Assembly (NCBI GenBank): GCA_963809815.1
Contig: CAWELM010000005.1
Coordinates: forward strand, 1 to 64,000
Direction of reading: 5' to 3'
DNA length: 64,000 nucleotides
DNA from: CAVVJA01 sp963809815
Lineage (GTDB): Bacteria; Actinomycetota; Actinomycetes; Mycobacteriales; Jatrophihabitantaceae
The stretch's first letter is position 1. Every line of letters begins with the position of its first letter. The notes beneath the pieces are model-generated. The model did no database searches. It saw only the letters and a program-made list of their open reading frames with translations, and was not told the origin of the DNA. This document shows positions 44,406 to 52,596 of this stretch, piece by piece. A program made the position numbers and the translations under genes.

Positions 44406-44455
44406 GCCGACCGGCGGAAATCGCCGCGCGATTTCGCGGGGGAGCCCCGGTCGGC
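44406..44455. terminator. Nested inverted repeat between convergent genes
   Basis: Outer arms GCCGACCGG (44406-44414) and CCGGTCGGC (44447-44455) enclose GAAATCGC/GCGATTTC (44417-44424 and 44428-44435), with an alternative hairpin CCGCG-CGATTT-CGCGG (44424-44439). It is placed to stop transcription from both sides. It shares its hairpin with the thrC-thrB gap. Confidence 0.6.
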
Positions 44456-44485
44456 CACGGCGCACCTATTGGCGCAGGCTCCCAG

Positions 44486-45481
44486 CTACGCGACTCCGTC
44501 GATGACGCCGCGCAGCCGGTCGTGCAGTCCGGACAGGTCGGTGAGCACGTTGTCGCGGTGCGCGTGCAGCTGGTCGACCTCGGTCCGTGCCTGGGTCGTC
44601 AGCCGCTCGGCTTCGGCGCGAGCTTCGGATACCAGCCAGTTCGCCTGCGCCTGCGCGGCCGACACCAGCTGGGTGGCCTTGGCCTCGGCGGCCTCCAGTT
44701 GCTCGGTAGATCGCTGCTGTTCCGCCGTCCGACGCGCCCGCAAGGTGATCTCGAAGTCCTCCTGGACAGCCGCTCGCTGCGTGTCGCCCTCCGCGTCGAG
44801 GAGTTCGCGCGCCGCAGCCGCCTCTGCGTACAGCCGGGCTCGCTCGGCTGCCGCCTCGACATTCAGCCGCTCACGCTCGGCGGCCTCTCGCTTGGTGAGC
44901 TGACCCTCTTGGGCCATGACGGTCGCGTAGTGCTCGTCGGCCCGAGTGGTGACCTCCTCCTGATACGTGTCGGCCTGCTCGGTCACCTCAGTTCGGTAGC
45001 GATCGGCTTCCGCGAGGCGCTGCCGGAAGGTCTCGTCGGCGGCGGCGTGCTTGTCGTTCGCCTCCGCCAGAACCTCGGCCGCCTCCGCCCGGGCGCTGGT
45101 CCGGATCCGCTCCGCTGCCTCATCAGCGCTGCGTCCAACGGCGAGCGCATAGGCATCGGCCTCGGACCGTAACCTGGCCGCCTCCGTCCGGGCGCTTTCG
45201 AGGATCTTGCGCACCCGAGGCTCGACGTTCTCCTCGGTCGCCGGCTCCGCCGCGGCCTGTAACTGCCGTCGCAACGAATCGAGCTGCGCGTTGGAATTGG
45301 CCAGCTGCGCCGTCAGTTGCGCGACCGCGGCTTCTCGAGCGGCGACGGTGGCTTGCAGTTCGTCCTCGAGCTGGGCAACGTAAAGGTCGACCTGGCGGCG
45401 ATCATAACCACGCATCGCGGTGTCGAATCCGCGCTCGGCGAAGATCGGCAAGGTGTCCGGGGAGTGGTTCTCGGCAGACAT
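44486..45481 (-). CDS. DivIVA-like coiled-coil cytoskeletal protein
   Basis: 331 residues, nearly all coiled coil rich in Ala, Glu, Arg and Gln. Near the N-terminus, FDTAMRGYDRRQVDLYVAQLEDEL (about 19-42) is the DivIVA membrane-binding/first-coil signature. In Streptomyces the matching place beside the epimerase-thiolase-meaB genes is held by the polarisome/filament proteins Scy and FilP, so a role in polar growth or cell shape is likely. It is shorter than Scy. The ATG at 45481 was chosen at the first Met before the signature. Confidence 0.75.
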   Translation of the reverse strand: MSAENHSPDTLPIFAERGFDTAMRGYDRRQVDLYVAQLEDELQATVAAREAAVAQLTAQLANSNAQLDSLRRQLQAAAEPATEENVEPRVRKILESARTEAARLRSEADAYALAVGRSADEAAERIRTSARAEAAEVLAEANDKHAAADETFRQRLAEADRYRTEVTEQADTYQEEVTTRADEHYATVMAQEGQLTKREAAERERLNVEAAAERARLYAEAAAARELLDAEGDTQRAAVQEDFEITLRARRTAEQQRSTEQLEAAEAKATQLVSAAQAQANWLVSEARAEAERLTTQARTEVDQLHAHRDNVLTDLSGLHDRLRGVIDGVA

Positions 45482-45546
45482 GAATCCATCGTTGCACTTC
45501 GAGCAACCGTCCAAAACCACACCCATTGGCGTGTCTTGGAGCGGCT

Positions 45547-46878
45547 CTAAGCATCCTCACGAAATCGGTTGATGTCGTGGATGTGTCGCGCGCGCAATTC
45601 ACCGTCGCGCACGCCCAGCCCGGCCTCGGGCGCCAAGCACAGCACGCCAACCTTGCCCTGGTGCAGATTTCGATGTACGTCGAACGCAGCCTGCCCGGTA
45701 TCGGGGAGCGCGTATACGCGGGACAGCGTGGGGTGGACCCGGCCGCGGGTAATCAGCCGATTGGCCTCCCAGGACTCGCGATAGTTGGCGAAATGTGAAC
45801 CGATGATTCTTTTCAAACTCATCCACAAGTAACGGTTGTCGTACTCGTGCCAGTAGCCAGAGGTCGAGGCACACGTCACAACCGTGCCGCCGCGTCGGGC
45901 CACGAAGACACTGGCCCCGAACGTCTCCCGGCCCGGGTGCTCGAAGACGATGTCGGGGTCTTCTCCGCCGGTCAGCTCGCGGATCCGCTCGCCGAGCCGC
46001 CGCCATTCCCGGGGTTGTTGTACGCCGTCCCGCCAGAATTCGAACCCTTCCGCCGTCCGGTCGATGACGAGCTCGGCGCCCATGCGCCGGCAGAGCTCCG
46101 CCTTGCCCGGTGACGACACGACACACACCGGAATGGCGCCGCCGTGGACCGCGTACTGGGTGGCGTAGGAGCCGAGCCCGCCCGACGCGCCCCAGATCAG
46201 CACGACGTCGCCCTGCTTCATGTCCGCACCGTGCCGGCTGACCAGCTGCCGGTAGGCCGTCGAGTTGACGAGGCCAGGACAGGCGGCCTCCTCCCAGCTC
46301 AGGTGCGCTGCCTTCGGCATGAGCTGATTCGACTTCACCAGCGCGAGCTCGGCCAGGCCGCCGAAGTTGGTCTCGAAGCCCCAGATGCGCTGCTGCGGGT
46401 CCATCATCGTGTCGTCGTGGCCCTGCGGGTCCTCGAGTTCAACCGACAGGCAATGAGCCACGACCTCGTCGCCTGTCTGCCATCGGGTCACGCCCGGGCC
46501 GACCCGCAACACGACGCCGGCGAGGTCGGACCCCACGACATGAAACGGTTGATCATGCTTGGCTGCTAGCTCCGAGGTCTTCGCGTACCGGCGCAAGAAC
46601 GCGAAGGTCGGCACGGGCTCGAAGATCGAGGTCCACACCGTGTTGTAGTTGATGGCGCTGGCCATCACCGCGACGATGGCTTCGCCGGGCCCCACTTCCG
46701 GGGTCGGCACGTCCTCCACATGCAGGCTTTGCCGCGGATCCTTGTCCCGCGTGGCCAGACCTTCGAACATGCGGACTTCGTCGGCGCGTACGACGACGCC
46801 GCGGTAGGACTCGGGGACTGGGACGCCGGCGAGGGCGCCGGGCTCGCCGGACAGGATCGCGGCGCGGACCTCGTCCAT
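45547..46878 (-). CDS. ccrA: Crotonyl-CoA carboxylase/reductase
   Basis: Reductive carboxylation of crotonyl-CoA with NADPH and CO2 to (2S)-ethylmalonyl-CoA, the key step of the ethylmalonyl-CoA pathway and a source of polyketide extender units. The 443-residue MDR-family protein keeps the four residues that hold CO2 in the Kitasatospora enzyme: Asn79 (AINYNTVW), Phe168-Glu169 (IWGFETNFGG) and His362 (IIGSHFANYRE). The NADPH site is VLIWGASGGLGSYATQ. It lies 30 bases downstream of the epimerase gene on the same strand, so the two probably form an operon. Confidence 0.95.
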   Translation of the reverse strand: MDEVRAAILSGEPGALAGVPVPESYRGVVVRADEVRMFEGLATRDKDPRQSLHVEDVPTPEVGPGEAIVAVMASAINYNTVWTSIFEPVPTFAFLRRYAKTSELAAKHDQPFHVVGSDLAGVVLRVGPGVTRWQTGDEVVAHCLSVELEDPQGHDDTMMDPQQRIWGFETNFGGLAELALVKSNQLMPKAAHLSWEEAACPGLVNSTAYRQLVSRHGADMKQGDVVLIWGASGGLGSYATQYAVHGGAIPVCVVSSPGKAELCRRMGAELVIDRTAEGFEFWRDGVQQPREWRRLGERIRELTGGEDPDIVFEHPGRETFGASVFVARRGGTVVTCASTSGYWHEYDNRYLWMSLKRIIGSHFANYRESWEANRLITRGRVHPTLSRVYALPDTGQAAFDVHRNLHQGKVGVLCLAPEAGLGVRDGELRARHIHDINRFREDA

Positions 46879-46908
46879 CTGGCCTCCGGGTTCGCGAGTG
46901 GCCGAATG

Positions 46909-47340
46909 CTATGAGTCGGCGGCGGGCTCGACTAGTTCGACTAACACGCCGCCGGCATCCTTCGGGTGAAGGAAGTTGATCCGGCTTCCGGCCGTTCCGC
47001 GACGGGGCTCGTCGTACAGCAGGCGCAAGCCGCGCTCGCGCAAGGAAGCGGACGCCGCCTCGATATCGTCGACGGTGTATGCAACCTGCTGAATCCCGGG
47101 ACCCTTCCGGTCGAGAAACGCCGCTATCGGCGACGTGGGACTGAGCGGGGCCAGCAGCTGCAAGCGGGTAGCACCGTCACCGACGGCGAGCATGGCCTCC
47201 CGTACCCCTTGGTCCTCATTGACCTCCTCGTGCACGCTGGCGAACCCGAACGTGTCCCGATAGAAGGCGACCGCCGTGTCCAGGTCGGGCACCGCGATAC
47301 CCACGTGGTCAACCCGGCGATACGGGTATGTGGGTGCCAT
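46909..47340 (-). CDS. epi: Methylmalonyl-/ethylmalonyl-CoA epimerase
   Basis: Interconverts the 2S and 2R forms of methylmalonyl- and ethylmalonyl-CoA, linking Ccr to Ecm. The 143-residue vicinal-oxygen-chelate protein has VDHVGIAVPDLDTAVAFYRDTFGF, EMLAVG-like REAMLAVGDGATRLQLLAPL, GPGIQQVAYTVDDIEAA and NFLHPKDAGGVLVELVEP, with the metal-binding His and Glu residues of the family. The ATG at 47340 precedes the conserved region; a start 24 bases earlier is possible. It diverges from the thiolase. Confidence 0.93.
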   Translation of the reverse strand: MAPTYPYRRVDHVGIAVPDLDTAVAFYRDTFGFASVHEEVNEDQGVREAMLAVGDGATRLQLLAPLSPTSPIAAFLDRKGPGIQQVAYTVDDIEAASASLRERGLRLLYDEPRRGTAGSRINFLHPKDAGGVLVELVEPAADS

Positions 47341-47464
47341 CGCCACATGATGACGTGTGACCAACGATTTCGGGCGGCCAGGTGCCCGGGCTCACACCAG
47401 GCGGAAACGGTCAGCCGTCTACAGTTAGTAGTTCCTACCAGCGATTTCCGGGAGGTGCTCCGCT

Positions 47465-48646
47465 ATGGCTGGATCAGTAATCGTCAATGGCGCTCGGACC
47501 CCGATCGGCCGGATGCTCGGTGCCTTCAAGGACTTCTCGGGTGCGGACCTCGGCGGCGTGGCAATCAAGGCGGCCCTGGAGCGTTCCGGGGTACGCCCGG
47601 ACCAGGTGCAGTACGTCATCATGGGCCAGGTGCTGCAGGCCGGTACCGGGCAGATCCCGGCTCGTCAAGCTGCCGTCAAGGCCGGCATCTCGATGTCGGT
47701 CCCGGCACTCACCCTCAACAAGGTGTGTTTGTCCGGCCTGGACGCGATTGCGCTCGCTGATCAACTGATCCGGGTTGGTGAGTTCGACATCGTGGTAGCT
47801 GGTGGACAGGAGTCCATGACCAATGCCCCACACCTGCTGCCCAAGTCTCGGTCCGGGTACAAGTACGGTTCCGTCGAGGTGCTCGACTCGATGGCGTACG
47901 ACGGGTTGACCGACGTGTTCGACCACGTTCCCATGGGCGAGGCCACCGATCGGTACAACGCGAAGCTCGGCATCGGCCGCCCGGCCCAGGACGAGTTCGC
48001 CGCCCAGTCCCACCAGCGCGCGGCGGAGGCAATCAAGAACGGCCTGTTCGCCGACGAGATCACGCCGGTGAGCATTCCGCAGCGCAAGGGCGACCCCCTC
48101 GAGGTGACCGAGGACGAGGGAGTCCGGGCCGACACCACAGTCGAAAGCTTGGCCCGGCTCCGGCCGGCCTTCGGCAAGGACGGCACGATCACAGCCGGGA
48201 GCGCATCGCAGATATCGGACGGTGCCGCCGCGGTCGTCGTAATGAGCAAGGACAAGGCCCAAGAGCTCGGCCTGACCTGGCTGGCCGAGATCGGCGCGCA
48301 CGGCAATGTCGCCGGCCCGGACAACTCGCTGCAATCCCAGCCGTCGAACGCGATCAACCAGGCTCTGCGCAAGGCGGGACTGACTGTGGCCGATCTCGAC
48401 CTGATCGAGATCAACGAGGCGTTCGCATCCGTGGCGCTGCAGTCCATGGCCGACCTCGGCGTCGCACCAGACATCGTCAACGTCAACGGCGGGGCGATCG
48501 CTCTTGGTCACCCGATCGGCATGTCGGGCGCTCGGCTGGCGCTGACGCTTGCCCTGGAACTGAAGCGGCGAGGCGGCGGCCTCGGCGCTGCGGCGCTGTG
48601 CGGCGGTGGCGGCCAGGGAGATGCACTCCTCCTGCGCGTCCCGTGA
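47465..48646 (+). CDS. atoB: Acetyl-CoA C-acetyltransferase (thiolase)
   Basis: Condenses two acetyl-CoA to acetoacetyl-CoA, or the reverse. The 393-residue thiolase has the acyl-accepting Cys in TLNKVCLSGLDA, the signature VNVNGGAIALGHPIGMSGAR and the second active-site Cys in CGGGGQGDALLLRV. The ATG has GGGAGG upstream. Its stop overlaps meaB by four bases (GTGA), the same pair as in Streptomyces. A TACAGT at 47420-47425 could be the -10. Confidence 0.95.
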   Translation: MAGSVIVNGARTPIGRMLGAFKDFSGADLGGVAIKAALERSGVRPDQVQYVIMGQVLQAGTGQIPARQAAVKAGISMSVPALTLNKVCLSGLDAIALADQLIRVGEFDIVVAGGQESMTNAPHLLPKSRSGYKYGSVEVLDSMAYDGLTDVFDHVPMGEATDRYNAKLGIGRPAQDEFAAQSHQRAAEAIKNGLFADEITPVSIPQRKGDPLEVTEDEGVRADTTVESLARLRPAFGKDGTITAGSASQISDGAAAVVVMSKDKAQELGLTWLAEIGAHGNVAGPDNSLQSQPSNAINQALRKAGLTVADLDLIEINEAFASVALQSMADLGVAPDIVNVNGGAIALGHPIGMSGARLALTLALELKRRGGGLGAAALCGGGGQGDALLLRVP

Positions 48647-49620
48647 CCGCGGGGGTCCGCCGGACCGTCGACATCCCGGACCTCGTCGAGCGCGCACGCG
48701 CAGCTGACCCCCGCGCGATCGCGCGGCTTATCTCGCTGGTCGAGAGCGACTCGCCGGCGTTGCGTGACGTCGCACGCATATTGGTCGGGCTGGCCGGGCA
48801 CGCGCAGGTGGTGGGCCTGACCGGCTCGCCCGGTGTCGGCAAGTCAACGACGACATCGGCGCTAGTGAGAGAGCTGCGGGCCGACCAGCAGCGCGTCGGC
48901 GTGCTGGCTGTCGACCCGTCTTCGCCGTTCTCGGGCGGTGCGCTACTCGGCGACCGGGTGCGCATGCAAGATCATGCGACCGACGACCGAGTGTTCATCC
49001 GCTCCATGGCGTCGCGGGGCCACCTGGGCGGCTTGTCCAGCGCGGTGCCGCAAGCGCTGCGGGTGCTGGACGCCGCCGGCTGCGACGTGATCATCGTCGA
49101 GACCGTGGGCGTCGGACAGGCGGAGGTCGACATCGCATCGCTCGCCGACACCACTGTCGTGCTTCTCGCCCCCGGTATGGGCGACGGCATCCAGGCGGCC
49201 AAGGCCGGCATTCTGGAGGTCGCCGACATCTTCGTCGTCAACAAAGCCGACCGGGACGGTGCTGATCAGGTTGTGCGTGACCTGCGATACATGCAGTCGC
49301 TAGGTGGCCGCCACTCGGTACAGGGTGCGTGGCGGCCATCCATCGTCAAGACGGTGGCGTCGCGGGGAGAGGGCATCAGCGAGCTTCGCGCCGCCATCGA
49401 GAAGCACCGCGAGTGGATGGTTCGGCACGGGGAACTTGACCGGCGTCGAATCGCGCGAGCGGCTGCGGAAATTGAGGCGATCGCCGTCGCTCACGTCCGG
49501 GATCGGATCACTGCGGTACACGGCTCGGCGGCCTTGTCGGCGTCGGCCGCCCGGGTGGTGACCGGGGAGACGGACCCGTACACAGCAGCGTCCGATCTGG
49601 TCGCCGCGCTCGCGAACTAG
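48643..49620 (+). CDS. meaB: MeaB, G-protein chaperone of B12-dependent mutases
   Basis: GTPase that loads adenosylcobalamin into, and protects, methylmalonyl-CoA-type mutases. The 325-residue SIMIBI protein has Walker A GSPGVGKST at 61-69, VLAVDPSSPFSGGALLGDRVRM, DVIIVETVGVGQAEVDIA and the base-recognition motif NKAD. A C-terminal dimerisation helix follows. It serves Ecm and IcmA in this window by inference. It starts at GTG inside the thiolase stop. Confidence 0.95.
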   Translation: MTAGVRRTVDIPDLVERARAADPRAIARLISLVESDSPALRDVARILVGLAGHAQVVGLTGSPGVGKSTTTSALVRELRADQQRVGVLAVDPSSPFSGGALLGDRVRMQDHATDDRVFIRSMASRGHLGGLSSAVPQALRVLDAAGCDVIIVETVGVGQAEVDIASLADTTVVLLAPGMGDGIQAAKAGILEVADIFVVNKADRDGADQVVRDLRYMQSLGGRHSVQGAWRPSIVKTVASRGEGISELRAAIEKHREWMVRHGELDRRRIARAAAEIEAIAVAHVRDRITAVHGSAALSASAARVVTGETDPYTAASDLVAALAN

Positions 49621-49642
49621 CGGGACAGCGCTAGCGCGGTCT

Positions 49643-50392
49643 CTAACGGCGCCTACGACCAGCGCCGGGATCAAGCTCGGTCAGGCCGAGCGCCAGCCCG
49701 CGCAGGCGATCGGTCTCGTCCTCGATGCGCTCCAGCGCCCAGCTGTCCGGTACCCCGGAGCTGGCCGCTACCGCGTCGGCGGCCGCCAGCACGAGCCGTC
49801 CATGGGCAGTGACACCGGTGTCGAGTCGGGTGACGAGGGCGGCGACCGCCGGGTCGCTCCGCCGGCCAACGCGACTCGTCCGCGCCGACGCCGCCTCGAT
49901 CGCGACGACCCGAGCGGCACACTGCCGCAGCGCGTTCGCGGCGTCGGCCGCGGCGACAGCCGTGTACGCCGCCGGCTCGCCGAGCAATCCGAGAAGCTGT
50001 CTGAGCGCGACCTCGTCGGCATCCAGTCGATCGATGGCCGGCCGGGCGGCTGAGCCGCGCGGCGGCCGGACCGGTCGCGCCGCCGGAATCGGCAGTTGAT
50101 GCAGGTGCCAGGCGTGGCGGGATGCGGTCGCGGTGACCCAGGCGCCCCCAGCCGACACCGCGGCCAGGCAGGCTCCTGCGATCGGATCGCCGGTCACGAT
50201 CGCCTGAGCGGCAAGACCGCCCAGAACCGCAGTCGGAACGGCGCGCAAGGCCACGCCCCACCGTGCTCGACGCTGCCGGCGCCGCAGCCGTAACCCGGGG
50301 TCCCGCATCCGGGCCAAGCTCACCCGAGCACCGGCGGCCAGGTCGACCGCCCGCTGTCGGGTCACCGTCGCACGGACCGGCTTGCGAGCCAC
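49643..50392 (-). CDS. Hypothetical protein with a membrane hairpin
   Basis: 249 residues: basic N-terminus, two adjacent hydrophobic stretches (VALRAVPTAVLGGLAAQAIV and AGACLAAVSAGGAWVTATA, about 65-105), then a mostly helical, Ala/Arg-rich cytoplasmic part (LDADEVALRQLLGLLGEPAAYTAV to the Arg-rich end). I do not recognise the family. The GTG at 50392 starts eight bases after the stop of the DUF2127 gene, so the two are probably one transcript. Confidence 0.6.
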   Translation of the reverse strand: MARKPVRATVTRQRAVDLAAGARVSLARMRDPGLRLRRRQRRARWGVALRAVPTAVLGGLAAQAIVTGDPIAGACLAAVSAGGAWVTATASRHAWHLHQLPIPAARPVRPPRGSAARPAIDRLDADEVALRQLLGLLGEPAAYTAVAAADAANALRQCAARVVAIEAASARTSRVGRRSDPAVAALVTRLDTGVTAHGRLVLAAADAVAASSGVPDSWALERIEDETDRLRGLALGLTELDPGAGRRRR

Positions 50393-50399
50393 CGTCCGA

Positions 50400-51197
50400 T
50401 CATGCCTGAGCGCCGGCCGTCTTACCACGGGTGGTCGATTGACCGACAGCCTCAGCCGACTCCTCGACCTCCAGCAGCGACGCTTCCCGTTGCGCACGCT
50501 CGTACGCCGCGTGGCCGCCGCGAATCCCGAACAGGCGCTTCGACACCAGCAGATACACCACTGCCGCGACGTTGACGATCAATGCGACGACGCGTAACCA
50601 GGTGATCTTCTCGGTGAGCTCGTACACCTCGAGAGGGATGAACAACGACGTGGCGACAACGGCGAAATATTCACCCCACCGCTTGAGCAGCCACAGACCG
50701 ACCCCCTCGAACAGTTGCAAGACCCCGTAAAAGATCAGGAAAGCGGCGACGAGGTCCAGTGTGGTCGGGCTCGCATTGAGCGCGTTCTCGACTGCCCGCA
50801 CCAAGCCGGAGTCCGACACGTTGAAGTTGATCTGGTCGAAGAACGGCTTCAGCGCTCGCAGGTCCTGGTTGACGAGATCTTTGATGCTGACCTGACTGCT
50901 TTCCACGCGGAGAACGGCTATGCCGAGCAGGAGGATGATGGTGCCGCGAACCCATCGTTCGACGGCCAGCAGGCGCAGGATGAACGCGGAGCGCAACGCC
51001 TTGCCGCGAAGCAGCATCGGAGCGTGGTCGGCCGGACCGCTGCCATCCGGTGGGCCGAGGACGTAAGTACCGCAGCGCAGGCACCGCCACGCCTCGCCCA
51101 ACGGTGTGCTCGCTTCGAGCTTGGCCCGCAGAGGTGGTTCGTCTGGCGCGTAGGTCACGTGACCCTTGCGCGAGCACGTCCGCAGGTTCCAATCCAC
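50400..51197 (-). CDS. DUF2127 membrane protein with an N-terminal Cys motif
   Basis: 265 residues. The N-terminal 60 residues contain CSRKGH and CLRCGTYVLG, possibly a zinc ribbon. The rest is a four-helix DUF2127 domain (LRLLAVERWVRGTIILLLGIAVL, LDLVAAFLIFYGVLQLFEGVGLWLLKRWGEYFAVVATSLFIPLEVYEL). Function unknown. The GTG at 51197 is the first possible start. It is followed by the hypothetical membrane-hairpin gene. Confidence 0.75.
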   Translation of the reverse strand: MDWNLRTCSRKGHVTYAPDEPPLRAKLEASTPLGEAWRCLRCGTYVLGPPDGSGPADHAPMLLRGKALRSAFILRLLAVERWVRGTIILLLGIAVLRVESSQVSIKDLVNQDLRALKPFFDQINFNVSDSGLVRAVENALNASPTTLDLVAAFLIFYGVLQLFEGVGLWLLKRWGEYFAVVATSLFIPLEVYELTEKITWLRVVALIVNVAAVVYLLVSKRLFGIRGGHAAYERAQREASLLEVEESAEAVGQSTTRGKTAGAQA

Positions 51198-51258
51198 TCC
51201 GGCCAGCCTATGGGTTAGCTCAGGTCAGGACGCCGGTCTGCGTTCTGTTCGGCTCGGC

Positions 51259-51296
51259 GGGGTCAGCGGAACGCGTCGGGGTCAGCGGAAGGCGTC
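51259..51296. repeat. 19-bp tandem duplication across the acyl-CoA dehydrogenase stop
   Basis: Two adjacent 19-base copies (51259-51277 and 51278-51296), 18/19 identical, the second containing the stop codon of the gene. Probably a replication-slippage scar without effect. Confidence 0.75.
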
Positions 51297-52454
51297 GATG
51301 CCCGTGAGCGCCTGCCCGAGAACGAGCGTGTGCACCTCGTGCGTGCCTTCGTAGGTGTACACGGTCTCGAGGTTAAGGGCATGGCGGAGTACCGGGTATT
51401 CCGTCGTGATACCGCTCCCGCCGAGGATGCTGCGCGCCTCCCGGCAGATCTCCAATGCCGCCCGGACGTTAGCGAACTTGCCGAAACTCACCTGCTGCGA
51501 CGTAAGGCGCCCGGCATCCTTCAGCTCGGCCAGTCGCCGCGCGGTGAGCTCGGCCTGGTTCAACGACACGGCGAGCTCGGCGAGCTTGCGTTGCGTCAAC
51601 TGAAAGCCTGCGATGGGCCGCCCGAACTGGGTCCGGGTTCCGGCGTAGTCGAGCGTGGCGGCCAACGCGTCGCGCGCGGCTCCGGTTACTCCGCACACGA
51701 TCCCGAAGCGGGCCTCGGACAGGCAAGCTAGTGGCGCCCGAAGTCCGGCTGCTTCAGGCAGCTGCGCGTCGCCCGGTAGCCGGACCTCGTCGAAATGCAG
51801 TGAGCTCGTCACCGACGCCCGCAGCGAGAGCTTGTGATGCACGTCCGCAACGCCGAAGCCAGCCGTCCCCGGTTCGACGAGGAAGCCGCGAATACCGTCG
51901 TCGGTTCGGGCCCACACCACGGCGATGTCGGCGACCGAACCGTTGGTGATCCACATCTTCGATCCGTTGAGCACCCAGTCCGACCCGTCACGCACCGCGC
52001 GGGTGCGCATCGAGCCGGGATCGGATCCGGAGTCGGCCTCGGTCAGGCCGAAGCACCCAATTGCTTCGCCCGCAGCCATGCGGGGCAGCCAGCGCTGTTT
52101 TTGTTCTTCGCTGCCGTAGGCGTAGATCGCATACATGGCGAGCGAGCCCTGCACGCTGATCAGCGACCGCAGCCCGCTGTCCACGGCCTCGACTTCCGCG
52201 CAGACCAGCCCGTACTGGGCCGCCGTAGAGCCTTGGCAGCCGTAGCCGGACAGGTGCATGCCAAGAAGGCCGAGCTCGCCGAAGTCGCGGGCTAGCTCTC
52301 GTGCGGGCAGGGTGCCAGCCTCGTACCAGTCTCGGATGTTCGGCCGGAGCCGGTCGTCGGCGAACTTGCGCACGGTGTCACGGAGCAGTCGATTGTCGTC
52401 GGACAGATCGGCATCGAGGCCGAGCAGGTCCAGGCGATCCAGCGCATCAGTCAT
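51282..52454 (-). CDS. Acyl-CoA dehydrogenase, glutaryl-CoA dehydrogenase-like
   Basis: FAD-dependent dehydrogenation of an acyl-CoA, most like glutaryl-CoA (lysine/tryptophan breakdown). In 390 residues it shows CFGLTEADSGSDPGSMRTRA, WITNGSVADIAVVWA, the FAD-binding RTQFGRPIAGFQLTQ, and the catalytic-base motif YTYEGTHEVHTLVLGQALTG with Glu369, whose spacing and ending match glutaryl-CoA dehydrogenase. It does not look like methylsuccinyl-CoA dehydrogenase, which is longer. The ATG at 52454 follows GGAGGAC. It diverges from marR. Confidence 0.88.
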   Translation of the reverse strand: MTDALDRLDLLGLDADLSDDNRLLRDTVRKFADDRLRPNIRDWYEAGTLPARELARDFGELGLLGMHLSGYGCQGSTAAQYGLVCAEVEAVDSGLRSLISVQGSLAMYAIYAYGSEEQKQRWLPRMAAGEAIGCFGLTEADSGSDPGSMRTRAVRDGSDWVLNGSKMWITNGSVADIAVVWARTDDGIRGFLVEPGTAGFGVADVHHKLSLRASVTSSLHFDEVRLPGDAQLPEAAGLRAPLACLSEARFGIVCGVTGAARDALAATLDYAGTRTQFGRPIAGFQLTQRKLAELAVSLNQAELTARRLAELKDAGRLTSQQVSFGKFANVRAALEICREARSILGGSGITTEYPVLRHALNLETVYTYEGTHEVHTLVLGQALTGIDAFR

Positions 52455-52459
52455 GAGGA

Positions 52460-52531
52460 GCCGTCCTCCGCGAGCATCGTAGGGAGCACCGCAGCGAGCG
52501 TCAGCGAGTGAGGAGCGCTGCGGAGGACGGC
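52460..52531. repeat. Inverted repeat in the acd-marR intergenic region
   Basis: Perfect 12-base arms GCCGTCCTCCGC (52460-52471) and GCGGAGGACGGC (52520-52531), 48 bases apart. The first arm covers the ribosome binding site of the acyl-CoA dehydrogenase gene. It may be a regulator site or the trace of a small inversion/duplication. Confidence 0.6.
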
Positions 52532-52584
52532 GACGGGCAGCACGGTCATGCTGGCAGGTTACGCGGGCGAGTGGGCGCCGAGGT

Positions 52585-52590
52585 TACTCT
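52585..52590 (+). promoter_or_regulatory. Putative -10 element of marR-like gene
   Basis: TACTCT six bases before the GTG start; no ribosome binding site, fitting a leaderless mRNA. Confidence 0.4.
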
Positions 52591-52596
52591 GCAACG

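Noticed and set aside
47474..48697. Minus-strand open frame of 407 codons across the thiolase
   Set aside because: Thiolase signatures are intact on the plus strand; the minus product is low-complexity.
51282..52454. Methylsuccinyl-CoA dehydrogenase that would extend the ethylmalonyl-CoA pathway
   Set aside because: Length (390 residues) and the catalytic-base motif match glutaryl-CoA dehydrogenase; methylsuccinyl-CoA dehydrogenases are longer.
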